DNA of 64,000 bases from Actinokineospora xionganensis (GTDB taxonomy: Bacteria > Actinomycetota > Actinomycetes > Mycobacteriales > Pseudonocardiaceae). A program made the position numbers and the translations under genes. The stretch is from assembly GCF_014323725.1 (NCBI RefSeq), contig NZ_JABVED010000003.1, positions 434,001 through 498,000 on the forward strand. Reading direction: 5' to 3'. Each line of letters begins with the position of its first letter. Position 1 is the stretch's first letter. The notes beneath the pieces were generated by a model. It saw nothing but the letters and a program-made list of their open reading frames with translations, was not told the origin of the DNA and did not search any database. Below are positions 55,561 to 62,923 of the stretch, piece by piece.

Positions 55561-55686
55561 CCCGCGAGTCCAACGTTCAGGACGCCGAGTCCAACGTTCA
55601 GAACATCGCCGGTTTCGCGATCTCGCGAACGTTGGTCTCGGTGTTCTGGGTGTTGGACTCGCTGTTTTGAACGTTGGACTCGCGGG
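55561..55686 (+). repeat. Post-stop palindromic repeat, locus C
   Basis: Two forward unit copies, then three inverted ones. Outer arms of 19 bp are perfect (55561-55579 with 55668-55686) and an inner pair matches at 16 of 19. Starts 2 bp after the pdxH stop; the next gene is on the same strand, so it is not confined to convergent pairs. Confidence 0.8.
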
Positions 55687-55730
55687 TTGGGGTTGGTGAA
55701 AATCACGCGATGAGTGGGCGTTAGTTGTCA

Positions 55731-55736
55731 TAGGCT
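55731..55736 (+). promoter_or_regulatory. -10 element of MFS gene
   Basis: TAGGCT, 6 bp, GTG: leaderless geometry. Confidence 0.45.
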
Positions 55737-55742
55737 AACGAA

Positions 55743-57032
55743 GTGACTCTCGACGCCGAGCCTCGATCTCGATTCCGCACGATGTTCGGCAAGGCCCTCA
55801 TCGACGTCCGGCCGCTGCGGATCAAGGGGTACCGCAGGCTCTGGGTCTCCACCGCCGTCACCGCCGTGGGCAGTCAGCTCACCGCCGTGGCCGTGCCCAA
55901 GCAGGTGTACGACCTCACCGGCTCATCCGCCTGGGTGGGCATCGCGGGCGCGGTGGGGCTGGTTCCCCTTCTCGTCTTCGGTCTGTGGGGCGGGGCCATC
56001 GCGGACGCGCATGATCGGCGGACGGTCATGATCGTCACCAACATCGGGGTCGCGGTGACCTCCGGCCTGCTGTGGCTCCAGGCGTTCGTGTCGCTCGGCT
56101 CTGTATGGACCGTCCTCGCCCTGCTCGGGCTCCAACAGGCTTTCGTCGCGGTCAACATGCCCACCCGCAGCGCCGCCATCGCACGGCTGGTCCCTGAAGA
56201 GCTGATCCCGCAGGCGAACGCGCTCGGGTTCACCACCTTCACCTTCGGCATGGTGTTCGGCCCGCTCGCCGCGGGGGCGCTGATTCCGCTGCTCGGTTTG
56301 TCCACTTTGTACCTTGTGGACACCGTCGCGCTGGTGCTCGCGCTGTGGATGGTGACCTTGCTGCCCAAGCTGCCGCCGGGGGAGGGGTCTTCCCGAAAGG
56401 CAGGCCTGACCGACATCGCCGACGGCTTCCGCTACCTGCGCGGACGCAACATCCTGCTGGTGTCCTTCCTGGTCGACATCATCGCGATGGTCGCCGGGAT
56501 GCCCCGGGCCCTGTTCCCGGAAATGGCCGAGCGCACCTTCGGCGACCCGCCCGGCGGTGGGCTCGCGCTGGGCTGGCTCTACGCAGCCATCCCCATCGGC
56601 TCCGCGCTGTTCGGCATCTTCTCCGGCTGGTTCGCCCGGATGCCCCGGCAGGGCGCGGTGATCACCATCTCCATCATCGTGTGGGGACTGGCGATGGTCG
56701 GCTTCGGACTCACGACCGCGCTCTGGCTCGCGGTGATCTTCCTGGCCGTCGGCGGCGGCGCGGACCTGATCAGTGCGGTGCACCGCAGTTCGATGCTGCA
56801 AACCGAGGCCACCGACGAGATGCGCGGCCGGATGCAGGGCGTCTTCACCGTCGTCGTCGCGGGTGGACCGCGCATCGCCGACGTCCTGCACGGCTGGGGC
56901 GGTGCCGCGCTGGGCACGGCCGCGGCGGCCACTATCGGCGGAATCCTGGTGGTGGCCTTGACCATCGTCACCGTCGTGGCGGTCCCCAAGTTCTGGCGCT
57001 ACCGGTTCGAACCCCGGGTGGTCGGTGTTTGA
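55743..57032 (+). CDS. MFS transporter (EntS/MFS_3-like)
   Basis: 429 residues with about 12 membrane segments. DVRPLRIKGYRRLWVSTAVTA leads in; GGAIADAHDRRTVMI is the loop 2-3 motif; VNMPTRSAAIARLVPEELIPQANAL (split at ARLVPE) and EATDEMRGRMQGVFTVVVAGG are typical of enterochelin-exporter-like MFS_3 proteins. The substrate is unknown. Confidence 0.9.
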   Translation: MTLDAEPRSRFRTMFGKALIDVRPLRIKGYRRLWVSTAVTAVGSQLTAVAVPKQVYDLTGSSAWVGIAGAVGLVPLLVFGLWGGAIADAHDRRTVMIVTNIGVAVTSGLLWLQAFVSLGSVWTVLALLGLQQAFVAVNMPTRSAAIARLVPEELIPQANALGFTTFTFGMVFGPLAAGALIPLLGLSTLYLVDTVALVLALWMVTLLPKLPPGEGSSRKAGLTDIADGFRYLRGRNILLVSFLVDIIAMVAGMPRALFPEMAERTFGDPPGGGLALGWLYAAIPIGSALFGIFSGWFARMPRQGAVITISIIVWGLAMVGFGLTTALWLAVIFLAVGGGADLISAVHRSSMLQTEATDEMRGRMQGVFTVVVAGGPRIADVLHGWGGAALGTAAAATIGGILVVALTIVTVVAVPKFWRYRFEPRVVGV

Positions 57033-57070
57033 CCTTGTGCGACGGTAGTCGGTGGGACAGTCTCTAATGC

Positions 57071-58444
57071 ATGGTTGACCAACCGAAATCGATCATCGTC
57101 GAGCCCGGGGAGCAGGCACAACCCGAGCTCAAGCGGGTCATCGGACCCGGGCTGCTGCTGTTGTTCGTGGTCGGCGACATCATCGGCACGGGCGTGTACG
57201 CGCTCACCGGGACGGTCGCGGGCAAGGTCGGCGGCGCCCTGTGGCTGCCGTTTCTGATCGCGTTCCTCGTCGCCTTCCTGACCGCCTTCAGCTACTTGGA
57301 ACTGGTCGGCAAGTACCCGCGCGCCGCCGGTGCGGCGCTCTACACGCACCGCGCGTTCAAGATCCAGTTCCTGACGTTCATGGTCGCGTTCGCCGTGATG
57401 TCATCGGGCATCACCTCCGCCGCGTCAGCCGCCCAGGCGTTCGGCAACACGTACCTGCGCAAGCTGATGGGCGACTCACTCACCATCCCGACCGTGTGGA
57501 TCGCGGTCGGGTTCATCCTGCTGCTGGCCGCGGTCAACTTCCGCGGCGTCGCGGAATCGCTGTGGGCCAATGTGGTCCTGACGATGATTGAGTTGTCCGG
57601 GCTGCTGATCGTGATCGTGATCGGCTTCTACGCGATCACCCAGGGCCAAGGCGAGCCCGGCCGCCTGCTGGAGATCGACACCGCGAACCAGACCCCGTTC
57701 ATCGCGGTCACCTCCGCCACGGCGCTGGCGTTCTTCGCGATGGTCGGCTTCGAGGACTCGGTCAACATGGCCGAGGAGTGCCGCGAACCCGTCCGCATCT
57801 TCCCCAAGGCGATGCTGATCGGCATGGGTGTCGCGGCGACGATCTACGTCCTGGTCGCCCTCACGTCCTCGCTGCTGTTGCCCGCCAACGAGTTGTCGGC
57901 GGCGAAGAGCGACGCGCTGCTGCGGGTCGTCTCGGTCGGGGCGCCGGACTTCCCGCTGTGGGTCTTCGCGCTGATCGGCCTGCTGGCGGTCATCAACTCG
58001 GCGCTGATCAACATGCTGATGGCGAGCAGGCTCGTCTACGGCATGGCCAACGAGCGGATCATCCCGCGCGCATTCGGGACGGTGCACCCGTTCCGCCGCA
58101 CGCCGTGGGTGTCGATCCTGTTCACCAGCCTGATCGCGGTGGGCCTGGTGGCGTCGGTCGACATCACCCTGCTCGGCGGGACGACGTCGCTGTTGCTGCT
58201 GCTGGTGTTCACCGTCGTCAACGTCGCCGTGCTCGTGTTGCGCAAGGACCCGGTTGCGCACAAGCACTTCCGTGCGCCCACGATCGTCCCGGTGATCGGC
58301 GCGGTCACCTGCGCCTTCCTGGCGAGCCCGCTTTCGGGCAGGCCCGCCAGGGAGTACGGCATCGCCGCGATCCTGCTGGCGATCGGGGTCGTGCTGTGGG
58401 GTGTCAACCAGCTGGTGTTCAAATCTTCCGTGTCAGACGACTGA
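57071..58444 (+). CDS. APC-family amino acid permease
   Basis: 457 residues, about 12 helices. ELKRVIGPGLLLLFVVGDII and GTGVYALTGTVAGKVGG hold the substrate-site glycine motif of APC carriers. FFAMVGFEDSVNMAEECREP is the conserved helix 6-7 region. Imports amino acids or related cations; specificity is not clear. Follows the MFS gene by 38 bp and overlaps the convergent MBL gene by 12 bp. Confidence 0.92.
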   Translation: MVDQPKSIIVEPGEQAQPELKRVIGPGLLLLFVVGDIIGTGVYALTGTVAGKVGGALWLPFLIAFLVAFLTAFSYLELVGKYPRAAGAALYTHRAFKIQFLTFMVAFAVMSSGITSAASAAQAFGNTYLRKLMGDSLTIPTVWIAVGFILLLAAVNFRGVAESLWANVVLTMIELSGLLIVIVIGFYAITQGQGEPGRLLEIDTANQTPFIAVTSATALAFFAMVGFEDSVNMAEECREPVRIFPKAMLIGMGVAATIYVLVALTSSLLLPANELSAAKSDALLRVVSVGAPDFPLWVFALIGLLAVINSALINMLMASRLVYGMANERIIPRAFGTVHPFRRTPWVSILFTSLIAVGLVASVDITLLGGTTSLLLLLVFTVVNVAVLVLRKDPVAHKHFRAPTIVPVIGAVTCAFLASPLSGRPAREYGIAAILLAIGVVLWGVNQLVFKSSVSDD

Positions 58445-59269
58445 GCCCGTCAGGCGACGCAGTTCGACGGCGTCGTGCGCGGAGAACACGGTGACCTCGT
58501 CGCCGTGGTCGCGGACCAGGTCCCGCAGCCGGGCCTGGTTCGCGACCCGCGCCTTGCTGTCCACCTGCATGATCTTCTCAAACGCGCTCATCAGCGGTGG
58601 GCAGGTCGGGTTCACCGGGTCGATCTCGCCGTGGTTGAAGTACGCGTCGCCCGCGTGCAGCAGCCAGCCCGAGCCGGTGTCGACCGCGACCCCGACGTGG
58701 CCGCGCGTGTGGCCTTCGAGCGGGACCAGCAGGAAGTCCTCGGGCAGCCCGACCAGGCCCCGGACCGCGCGCATGCCGAACCACTCGTCGCCGCCGCCGG
58801 CCTGGTAGATCTCCCACTTCGGGCCGTGCGCCCACTGCGCGGCGCGGAACCGCTGCCGTTCGCGCACAGTCGCCTGCGCGGTCGCGATCGTGTGCTCCGG
58901 CTCGTACACGTGCACGGTGGCGCTCTGGAAGTCGCGCAGGCCGCCGGCGTGGTCGAGGTCCATGTGCGTCAGGATGATGTGCCGGACGTCGGATGCCTTG
59001 TGGCCCAACGCCTCCACCTGGTGGATCGCCGACATCGACGGGTCGGCCACCGGGCGGACCAGGTGCACGAACTCACGGGGCAGCGAGCCCGGCAGCCGCG
59101 CCAGGTCGGTCTCGCCGAAGCCGGTGTCGATCAGGACCAGGCCCTGCTCGCTCTCGACGAGCAGCACATGGCAGACCATGTTCGCCATGCGGAACAGGCC
59201 CGGCTGCCCGTCGAGCAGCTTGCCGCCCAGGGGGTGCATGGAGCCGCAGTTCAGGTGGTGTACGCGCAC
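58433..59269 (-). CDS. MBL-fold metallo-hydrolase
   Basis: 278 residues. LVLIDTGFGETDLARLPG, ILTHMDLDHAGGLRDF, PLEGHTRGHVGVAV and LLHAGDAYFNH give the metallo-beta-lactamase set resembling AHL-lactonase relatives. The central motif reads HxDxDH rather than HxHxDH. The GTG start is 2 bp past the TetR stop, so it is cotranscribed with and probably controlled by that repressor. Confidence 0.9.
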   Translation of the reverse strand: MRVHHLNCGSMHPLGGKLLDGQPGLFRMANMVCHVLLVESEQGLVLIDTGFGETDLARLPGSLPREFVHLVRPVADPSMSAIHQVEALGHKASDVRHIILTHMDLDHAGGLRDFQSATVHVYEPEHTIATAQATVRERQRFRAAQWAHGPKWEIYQAGGGDEWFGMRAVRGLVGLPEDFLLVPLEGHTRGHVGVAVDTGSGWLLHAGDAYFNHGEIDPVNPTCPPLMSAFEKIMQVDSKARVANQARLRDLVRDHGDEVTVFSAHDAVELRRLTGSVV

Positions 59270-59271
59270 GT

Positions 59272-59829
59272 TCAGCGTCCTTTCAACAGTGTTCGCATGG
59301 TCGTGCCGACCGCGTGGAGGGGCGCGGTGTCGCGGCGGGTGCGGGCCAGCAGCTGCGCGCCCTCCAGGGCGGCGAGCAGGGTGGTCGCGACGTCGTCGGC
59401 ATCGGGGATGTTTCGTTCTGCGAGGAAGTCGCGCACCACGCCCTGCCAGGATGCGAACGCGGAGGCGCAGGCTTCGCGCACCATGTCGCCGCCGTCCGGC
59501 GCTACCGTGCCGATAGGACAACCGCGACTGAAGTCGGAGGCGACGAGGTGCTCGGCGAGCGTCTGGATGACCGCGTCGAGCCCGGTCGCGGCGTCGGGGG
59601 CGGATTCGAGGATGACGGAGACCCAGTCGCACAGCTCGCCCGCCGCGAGGGTGACGGCCTCGGCGGCGAGTTGTTCCTTGCCGCCGGGGAAGTGGAAGTA
59701 CAGCGAGCCCTTGGGGAGGCCGCCTTCGGCGAGGACCTGGTTGAGGCCCGTGCCGTGGTAGCCCTGGGTGCGGAACAGGGTCGCCGCGGTCCGCAGCGTC
59801 CGTTCGCGAGTGTCGGTGCGCTTTCCCAT
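59272..59829 (-). CDS. TetR-family repressor (LmrA/YxaF-like)
   Basis: 185 residues. N-terminal RTAATLFRTQGYHGTGLNQVLAEGGLPKGSLYFHF (motif GTGLNQVLAEGGLPKGSLYF) is the helix-turn-helix. The C-terminal domain has DFSRGCPIGTVAPD, typical of the LmrA/YxaF subgroup. It heads a two-gene operon with the MBL hydrolase and is divergent from the aldose epimerase gene. A palindrome in its promoter is the likely operator. Confidence 0.94.
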   Translation of the reverse strand: MGKRTDTRERTLRTAATLFRTQGYHGTGLNQVLAEGGLPKGSLYFHFPGGKEQLAAEAVTLAAGELCDWVSVILESAPDAATGLDAVIQTLAEHLVASDFSRGCPIGTVAPDGGDMVREACASAFASWQGVVRDFLAERNIPDADDVATTLLAALEGAQLLARTRRDTAPLHAVGTTMRTLLKGR

Positions 59830-59835
59830 GACCGT

Positions 59836-59863
59836 ACTATACAGACCGGTCTAGTAATGTCGA
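59836..59863 (-). promoter_or_regulatory. TetR promoter with operator in the spacer
   Basis: On the minus strand TCGACA, 16 bp, TATAGT, then 6 bp to the ATG. The spacer contains the palindrome AGACCGGTCT (59843-59852), close to LmrA/YxaF-type boxes. Binding would block the polymerase directly. Confidence 0.7.
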
Positions 59864-59884
59864 GCCCGCGTACGCTCCTGTTAC

Positions 59885-60784
59885 ATGGCCGATGAGTACG
59901 AGATCACGTATGCCGGAGCCCGGGCCGTCATCACCGCCACCGGCGCGACCCTGCGCGTCTTCGAGGTCGACGGCGTGTCCTACGTGGAGACCTTCCCCGC
60001 CGACGAGCCCGCGCCGATGGGGTCCGGCGCCGTCCTGATCCCGTGGCCCAACCGCACGGCGGGCGCGGTGTGGACCTACAACGGCGAGCCCCAGCACCTC
60101 GCGGTGAGCGAGCCCGCTCGCGGCAACGCCAGCCATGGCTTGGTGCGCAAGGAAACCTGGTCGGCCACGGTCGAGGAGGACTCGTCGGTCACCCTGGAGT
60201 TGACCGTCGGCGACCGTCCCGGCTGGCCCTTCCGGTTCCGCACCACGGTCACCTACGCGCTCGACGTCGAGGGACTCGCCGTCACCCACACCGTCCACAA
60301 CCTCGCCGACCAGCCGATGCCCTTCGGCGTCGGCGCGCACCCGTACCCGCGCCCCGGGCGGGCCGACGCCGAAGACTGCGTGCTCACCCTGGCCGCCACC
60401 ACCCGCCTGCCGCTCGACCCGGAACGCATGGTGCCCACTGGCCCGGCCGTCGCGGACGACTCGTTCGCCGACGGCAAGCCGTTGCGCGGCACGACCCTCG
60501 ACGACGCCTTCGGCGGCTGCGTCCCCGGGCTCGACGGCCTGGTCCGCCATTCGCTGCGCGGCCCGGGCGGCGGCGTGGAGGTCTGGGCCGACCCGGTGTT
60601 CGGCTGGGTGCAGGTGTACACGCCGGATTCGTTCCCCGGCAAGGAATCCGGTCGGGCGATCGCCATCGAGCCGATGACCTGCCCGCCGGACGCGCTCAAC
60701 TCGGGCACCGACCTGCTGCAGGTCTGTCCGCGCGAAACATGGTCGGCATCATGGGGCCTTCGACCTATACAGTCGATTTTGTGA
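59885..60784 (+). CDS. Aldose 1-epimerase family protein
   Basis: 299 residues. Galactose-mutarotase fold: VLIPWPNRTAGAVWTYNGEP, NASHGLVRKETWSA (first His), FGVGAHPYPRPG (second His) and AIAIEPMTCPPDALN (catalytic Glu). Interconverts sugar anomers. TACGCT lies 8 bp upstream of the ATG (59871-59876). The stop overlaps the amidohydrolase start by GTGA. Confidence 0.93.
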   Translation: MADEYEITYAGARAVITATGATLRVFEVDGVSYVETFPADEPAPMGSGAVLIPWPNRTAGAVWTYNGEPQHLAVSEPARGNASHGLVRKETWSATVEEDSSVTLELTVGDRPGWPFRFRTTVTYALDVEGLAVTHTVHNLADQPMPFGVGAHPYPRPGRADAEDCVLTLAATTRLPLDPERMVPTGPAVADDSFADGKPLRGTTLDDAFGGCVPGLDGLVRHSLRGPGGGVEVWADPVFGWVQVYTPDSFPGKESGRAIAIEPMTCPPDALNSGTDLLQVCPRETWSASWGLRPIQSIL

Positions 60785-61995
60785 CTATCGCGGTAACGAA
60801 CGGCTATGTGGTTCCGGTCGATGGAGATCCCATCCACGGCGGAACGGTCCTGATCGACAACGGCAAGATCGTGGCCGTCGGCGCGGACGTGGACGTCCCC
60901 GACGGCGCCGAGATCGTCGACGCCGGGGGTTGCTGGGTGCTGCCCGGGTTCGTCGAGGCGCACGCCCATGTCGGCGTCTATGAGGAAGGCGAGGGCTGGG
61001 CGGGGCAGGACACCAACGAGATGACCGACCCGGTCACCGCGAAGGTCCGCGCCATCGACGCCATCAACCCCGACGACGAGGGCTTCCGCGACGCGCTGTG
61101 CGGCGGGGTGACCACGCTGGTGGTGAAACCCGGTTCCGGCAACGTGATCGGCGGGCACACGGTCGCGGTGAAGGCCTGGGGCCGGACCGTGGAGGACATG
61201 CTGCTGCGGGACCCGGTGAGCATGAAGAGCGCGCTCGGCGAGAACCCGAAGCGCGTCTACGGCGAGAAGAAGGTCATGCCGTCGACCCGGCTCGGCGTCG
61301 CCGCGATCATCCGCGAGGCGATGACGAAGGCGCAGGACTACAAGGCACGCAAGGAACACGCGGCGGGCGAGGGTAAGCCGTTCGACCGCGACCTCACCAA
61401 TGAGGCGCTCGTCGCGGTGCTCGACGGTGACCTGCCGTGGTGTCAGCACTCGCACCGGGCCGACGACATCGCTACCGCGATCCGCTTGGCCGACGAGTTC
61501 GGCTACCGGCTGGTGATCAACCACGGGACCGAGGCGCACCTGCTGGCCGACCTGCTCGCCGAGCGGGACATCCCGGTGGTGACCGGGCCGCTGATCGTCG
61601 GCCGGTCCAAGGTGGAGGTCCGCAGGCGCGACTTCCGCAATCCCGGCATCCTCGCCCGCGCGGGCGTGCGGATCGCGCTGACCACCGACGCGCCGGTCGT
61701 GCCCATCAACTTCCTGGTGCACCAGGCGACTTTCGCGGTGAAGGAAGGCCTCGACCCGGTTGAGGCGATCCGCTCGATCACCGTCAACCCGGCGGAGATG
61801 CTCGACCTCGACGACCGGGTGGGCGCGCTCAAGCCCGGCCTCGACGCCGACCTCGTGATCTGGTCCGGTGATCCGCTCGACGTGATGAGCCGCGCGCTGC
61901 GGGTCTTCATCGAGGGCCGCGACGTCTACCACTTCGACGAGGCCACCGGCTTGGGCGTAACCAAACCCGCCTTCTACGCCGAACCCCGCCCCTAA
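60781..61995 (+). CDS. Amidohydrolase (imidazolonepropionase-like)
   Basis: 404 residues. LPGFVEAHAHVG (HxH metal ligands), PWCQHSHRADD, LVINHGTEAHLLADL and ALTTDAPVVP, with C-terminal LDLDDRVGALKPGLDADLVIW, match the amidohydrolase superfamily. The true substrate is unknown. The GTG overlaps the epimerase stop; a TACAGT hexamer 7 bp upstream could also give an independent leaderless transcript. Locus D follows its stop. Confidence 0.9.
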   Translation: MTIAVTNGYVVPVDGDPIHGGTVLIDNGKIVAVGADVDVPDGAEIVDAGGCWVLPGFVEAHAHVGVYEEGEGWAGQDTNEMTDPVTAKVRAIDAINPDDEGFRDALCGGVTTLVVKPGSGNVIGGHTVAVKAWGRTVEDMLLRDPVSMKSALGENPKRVYGEKKVMPSTRLGVAAIIREAMTKAQDYKARKEHAAGEGKPFDRDLTNEALVAVLDGDLPWCQHSHRADDIATAIRLADEFGYRLVINHGTEAHLLADLLAERDIPVVTGPLIVGRSKVEVRRRDFRNPGILARAGVRIALTTDAPVVPINFLVHQATFAVKEGLDPVEAIRSITVNPAEMLDLDDRVGALKPGLDADLVIWSGDPLDVMSRALRVFIEGRDVYHFDEATGLGVTKPAFYAEPRP

Positions 61996-62006
61996 ACACC
62001 CTCCGC

Positions 62007-62203
62007 GCGAGTCCCACGTTCCCGACACCGAGTCCCACGTTCCCGACAATGAGTTCCACGTTCCCGACACCGAGTTCTCACTTCGCGACAGCCAGTCCCG
62101 AAACCTGGGGGCCAGCGGCGGCGCGAAATGCGAACTCGCTGTCCTGAACGTGGAACTCACTGTCGGGAACGTGGGACTCGTGGTTCTGGGCGTGGGACTC
62201 GCG
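62007..62203 (+). repeat. Post-stop palindromic repeat, locus D (largest copy)
   Basis: Four forward units starting at 62009, 62030, 62051 and 62072 (exact 21-bp period; GAGTCCCACGTTCCCGAC form) and three to four inverted units (about 62131-62201). Changes in units, such as GAGTTC for GAGTCC, are matched by GAACTC in the other arm. Lies between the amidohydrolase (+) and the convergent membrane-protein gene. Confidence 0.85.
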
Positions 62204-62204
62204 G

Positions 62205-62825
62205 TTAGGCGGAGGAGTTGACTACCTGGATGACGGTGCGTTCGGGGTTCTGGCCGCAGCCGTAGAGGACGCTCGCGACGATGTACGGGTCGTGTTCACG
62301 CAGCGGCTCGTTGCGTTGCCGGTAGACGTGTTCGAGCAGGGCACGCTGCTTGTCCGGGTGCATGGCGAAGAAGTCGCGGCAGGACGTGTTGCCGTCGGGC
62401 TGGGGCTCCTCGGTCAGGTGCAGGTACGCGACGCGGCCGCCGATGATCAAGCCGGTGGCCGCGAGCACCGACACCACGATGACCGCCATCCGCCTGCGGT
62501 TGAACCCGGACGGCTCGTCCACGGGCTCCGAGCCCGCGGGCGGCGCGATGTTCGTCGCCCGCACCATCCCGGCGATCAGGTCACGGAACTGAGGGTCGTC
62601 GCGGAACTGGTGGTTGAGCACCCCGACGAGCGGCCTGCGCCGGGCGGGAGCGTCGGGCTCGGCGGCGAACAGGTCGAACGTGCCCGCCGTCCCCGTCCGC
62701 CGCAGCCTGCCGATCACCGCGTCGAACAGCGTGTCCGCCGCGCGGTGATGCGGGGCGTCGATGGTCATCCGGGCTCGCTGAGCCAGGATTTCCACCACGT
62801 GTTCCGCCAGTGTCGGAAAGCTCAT
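62205..62825 (-). CDS. Single-pass membrane protein of unknown function
   Basis: 206 residues. A cytoplasmic N-terminal helical domain (MSFPTLAEHVVEILAQRARM...HRAADTLFDAVIGRLRRTG), a basic RRR then one membrane helix (MAVIVVSVLAATGLIIGG, about residues 112-129). The outside domain of about 75 residues has two Cys (NTSCRDFFAMHPDKQRALLE, VLYGCGQNPERTVIQVV) that may pair. Family not recognised. Start chosen at ATG after a GGGGG stretch; earlier starts lack support. Confidence 0.65.
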   Translation of the reverse strand: MSFPTLAEHVVEILAQRARMTIDAPHHRAADTLFDAVIGRLRRTGTAGTFDLFAAEPDAPARRRPLVGVLNHQFRDDPQFRDLIAGMVRATNIAPPAGSEPVDEPSGFNRRRMAVIVVSVLAATGLIIGGRVAYLHLTEEPQPDGNTSCRDFFAMHPDKQRALLEHVYRQRNEPLREHDPYIVASVLYGCGQNPERTVIQVVNSSA

Positions 62826-62923
62826 CGAACCCCCACGTCTAGGGACAGACTTCCGTATACCGGTGAGATCGTCGGATGCCCGGCGAACGTAAGTCTGACG
62901 GCGGCGCGGATATTCGACCACAC

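Noticed and set aside
61996-62204. CRISPR array
   Set aside because: The 21-bp units are adjoining without unique spacers, invert halfway, and no cas genes are nearby.
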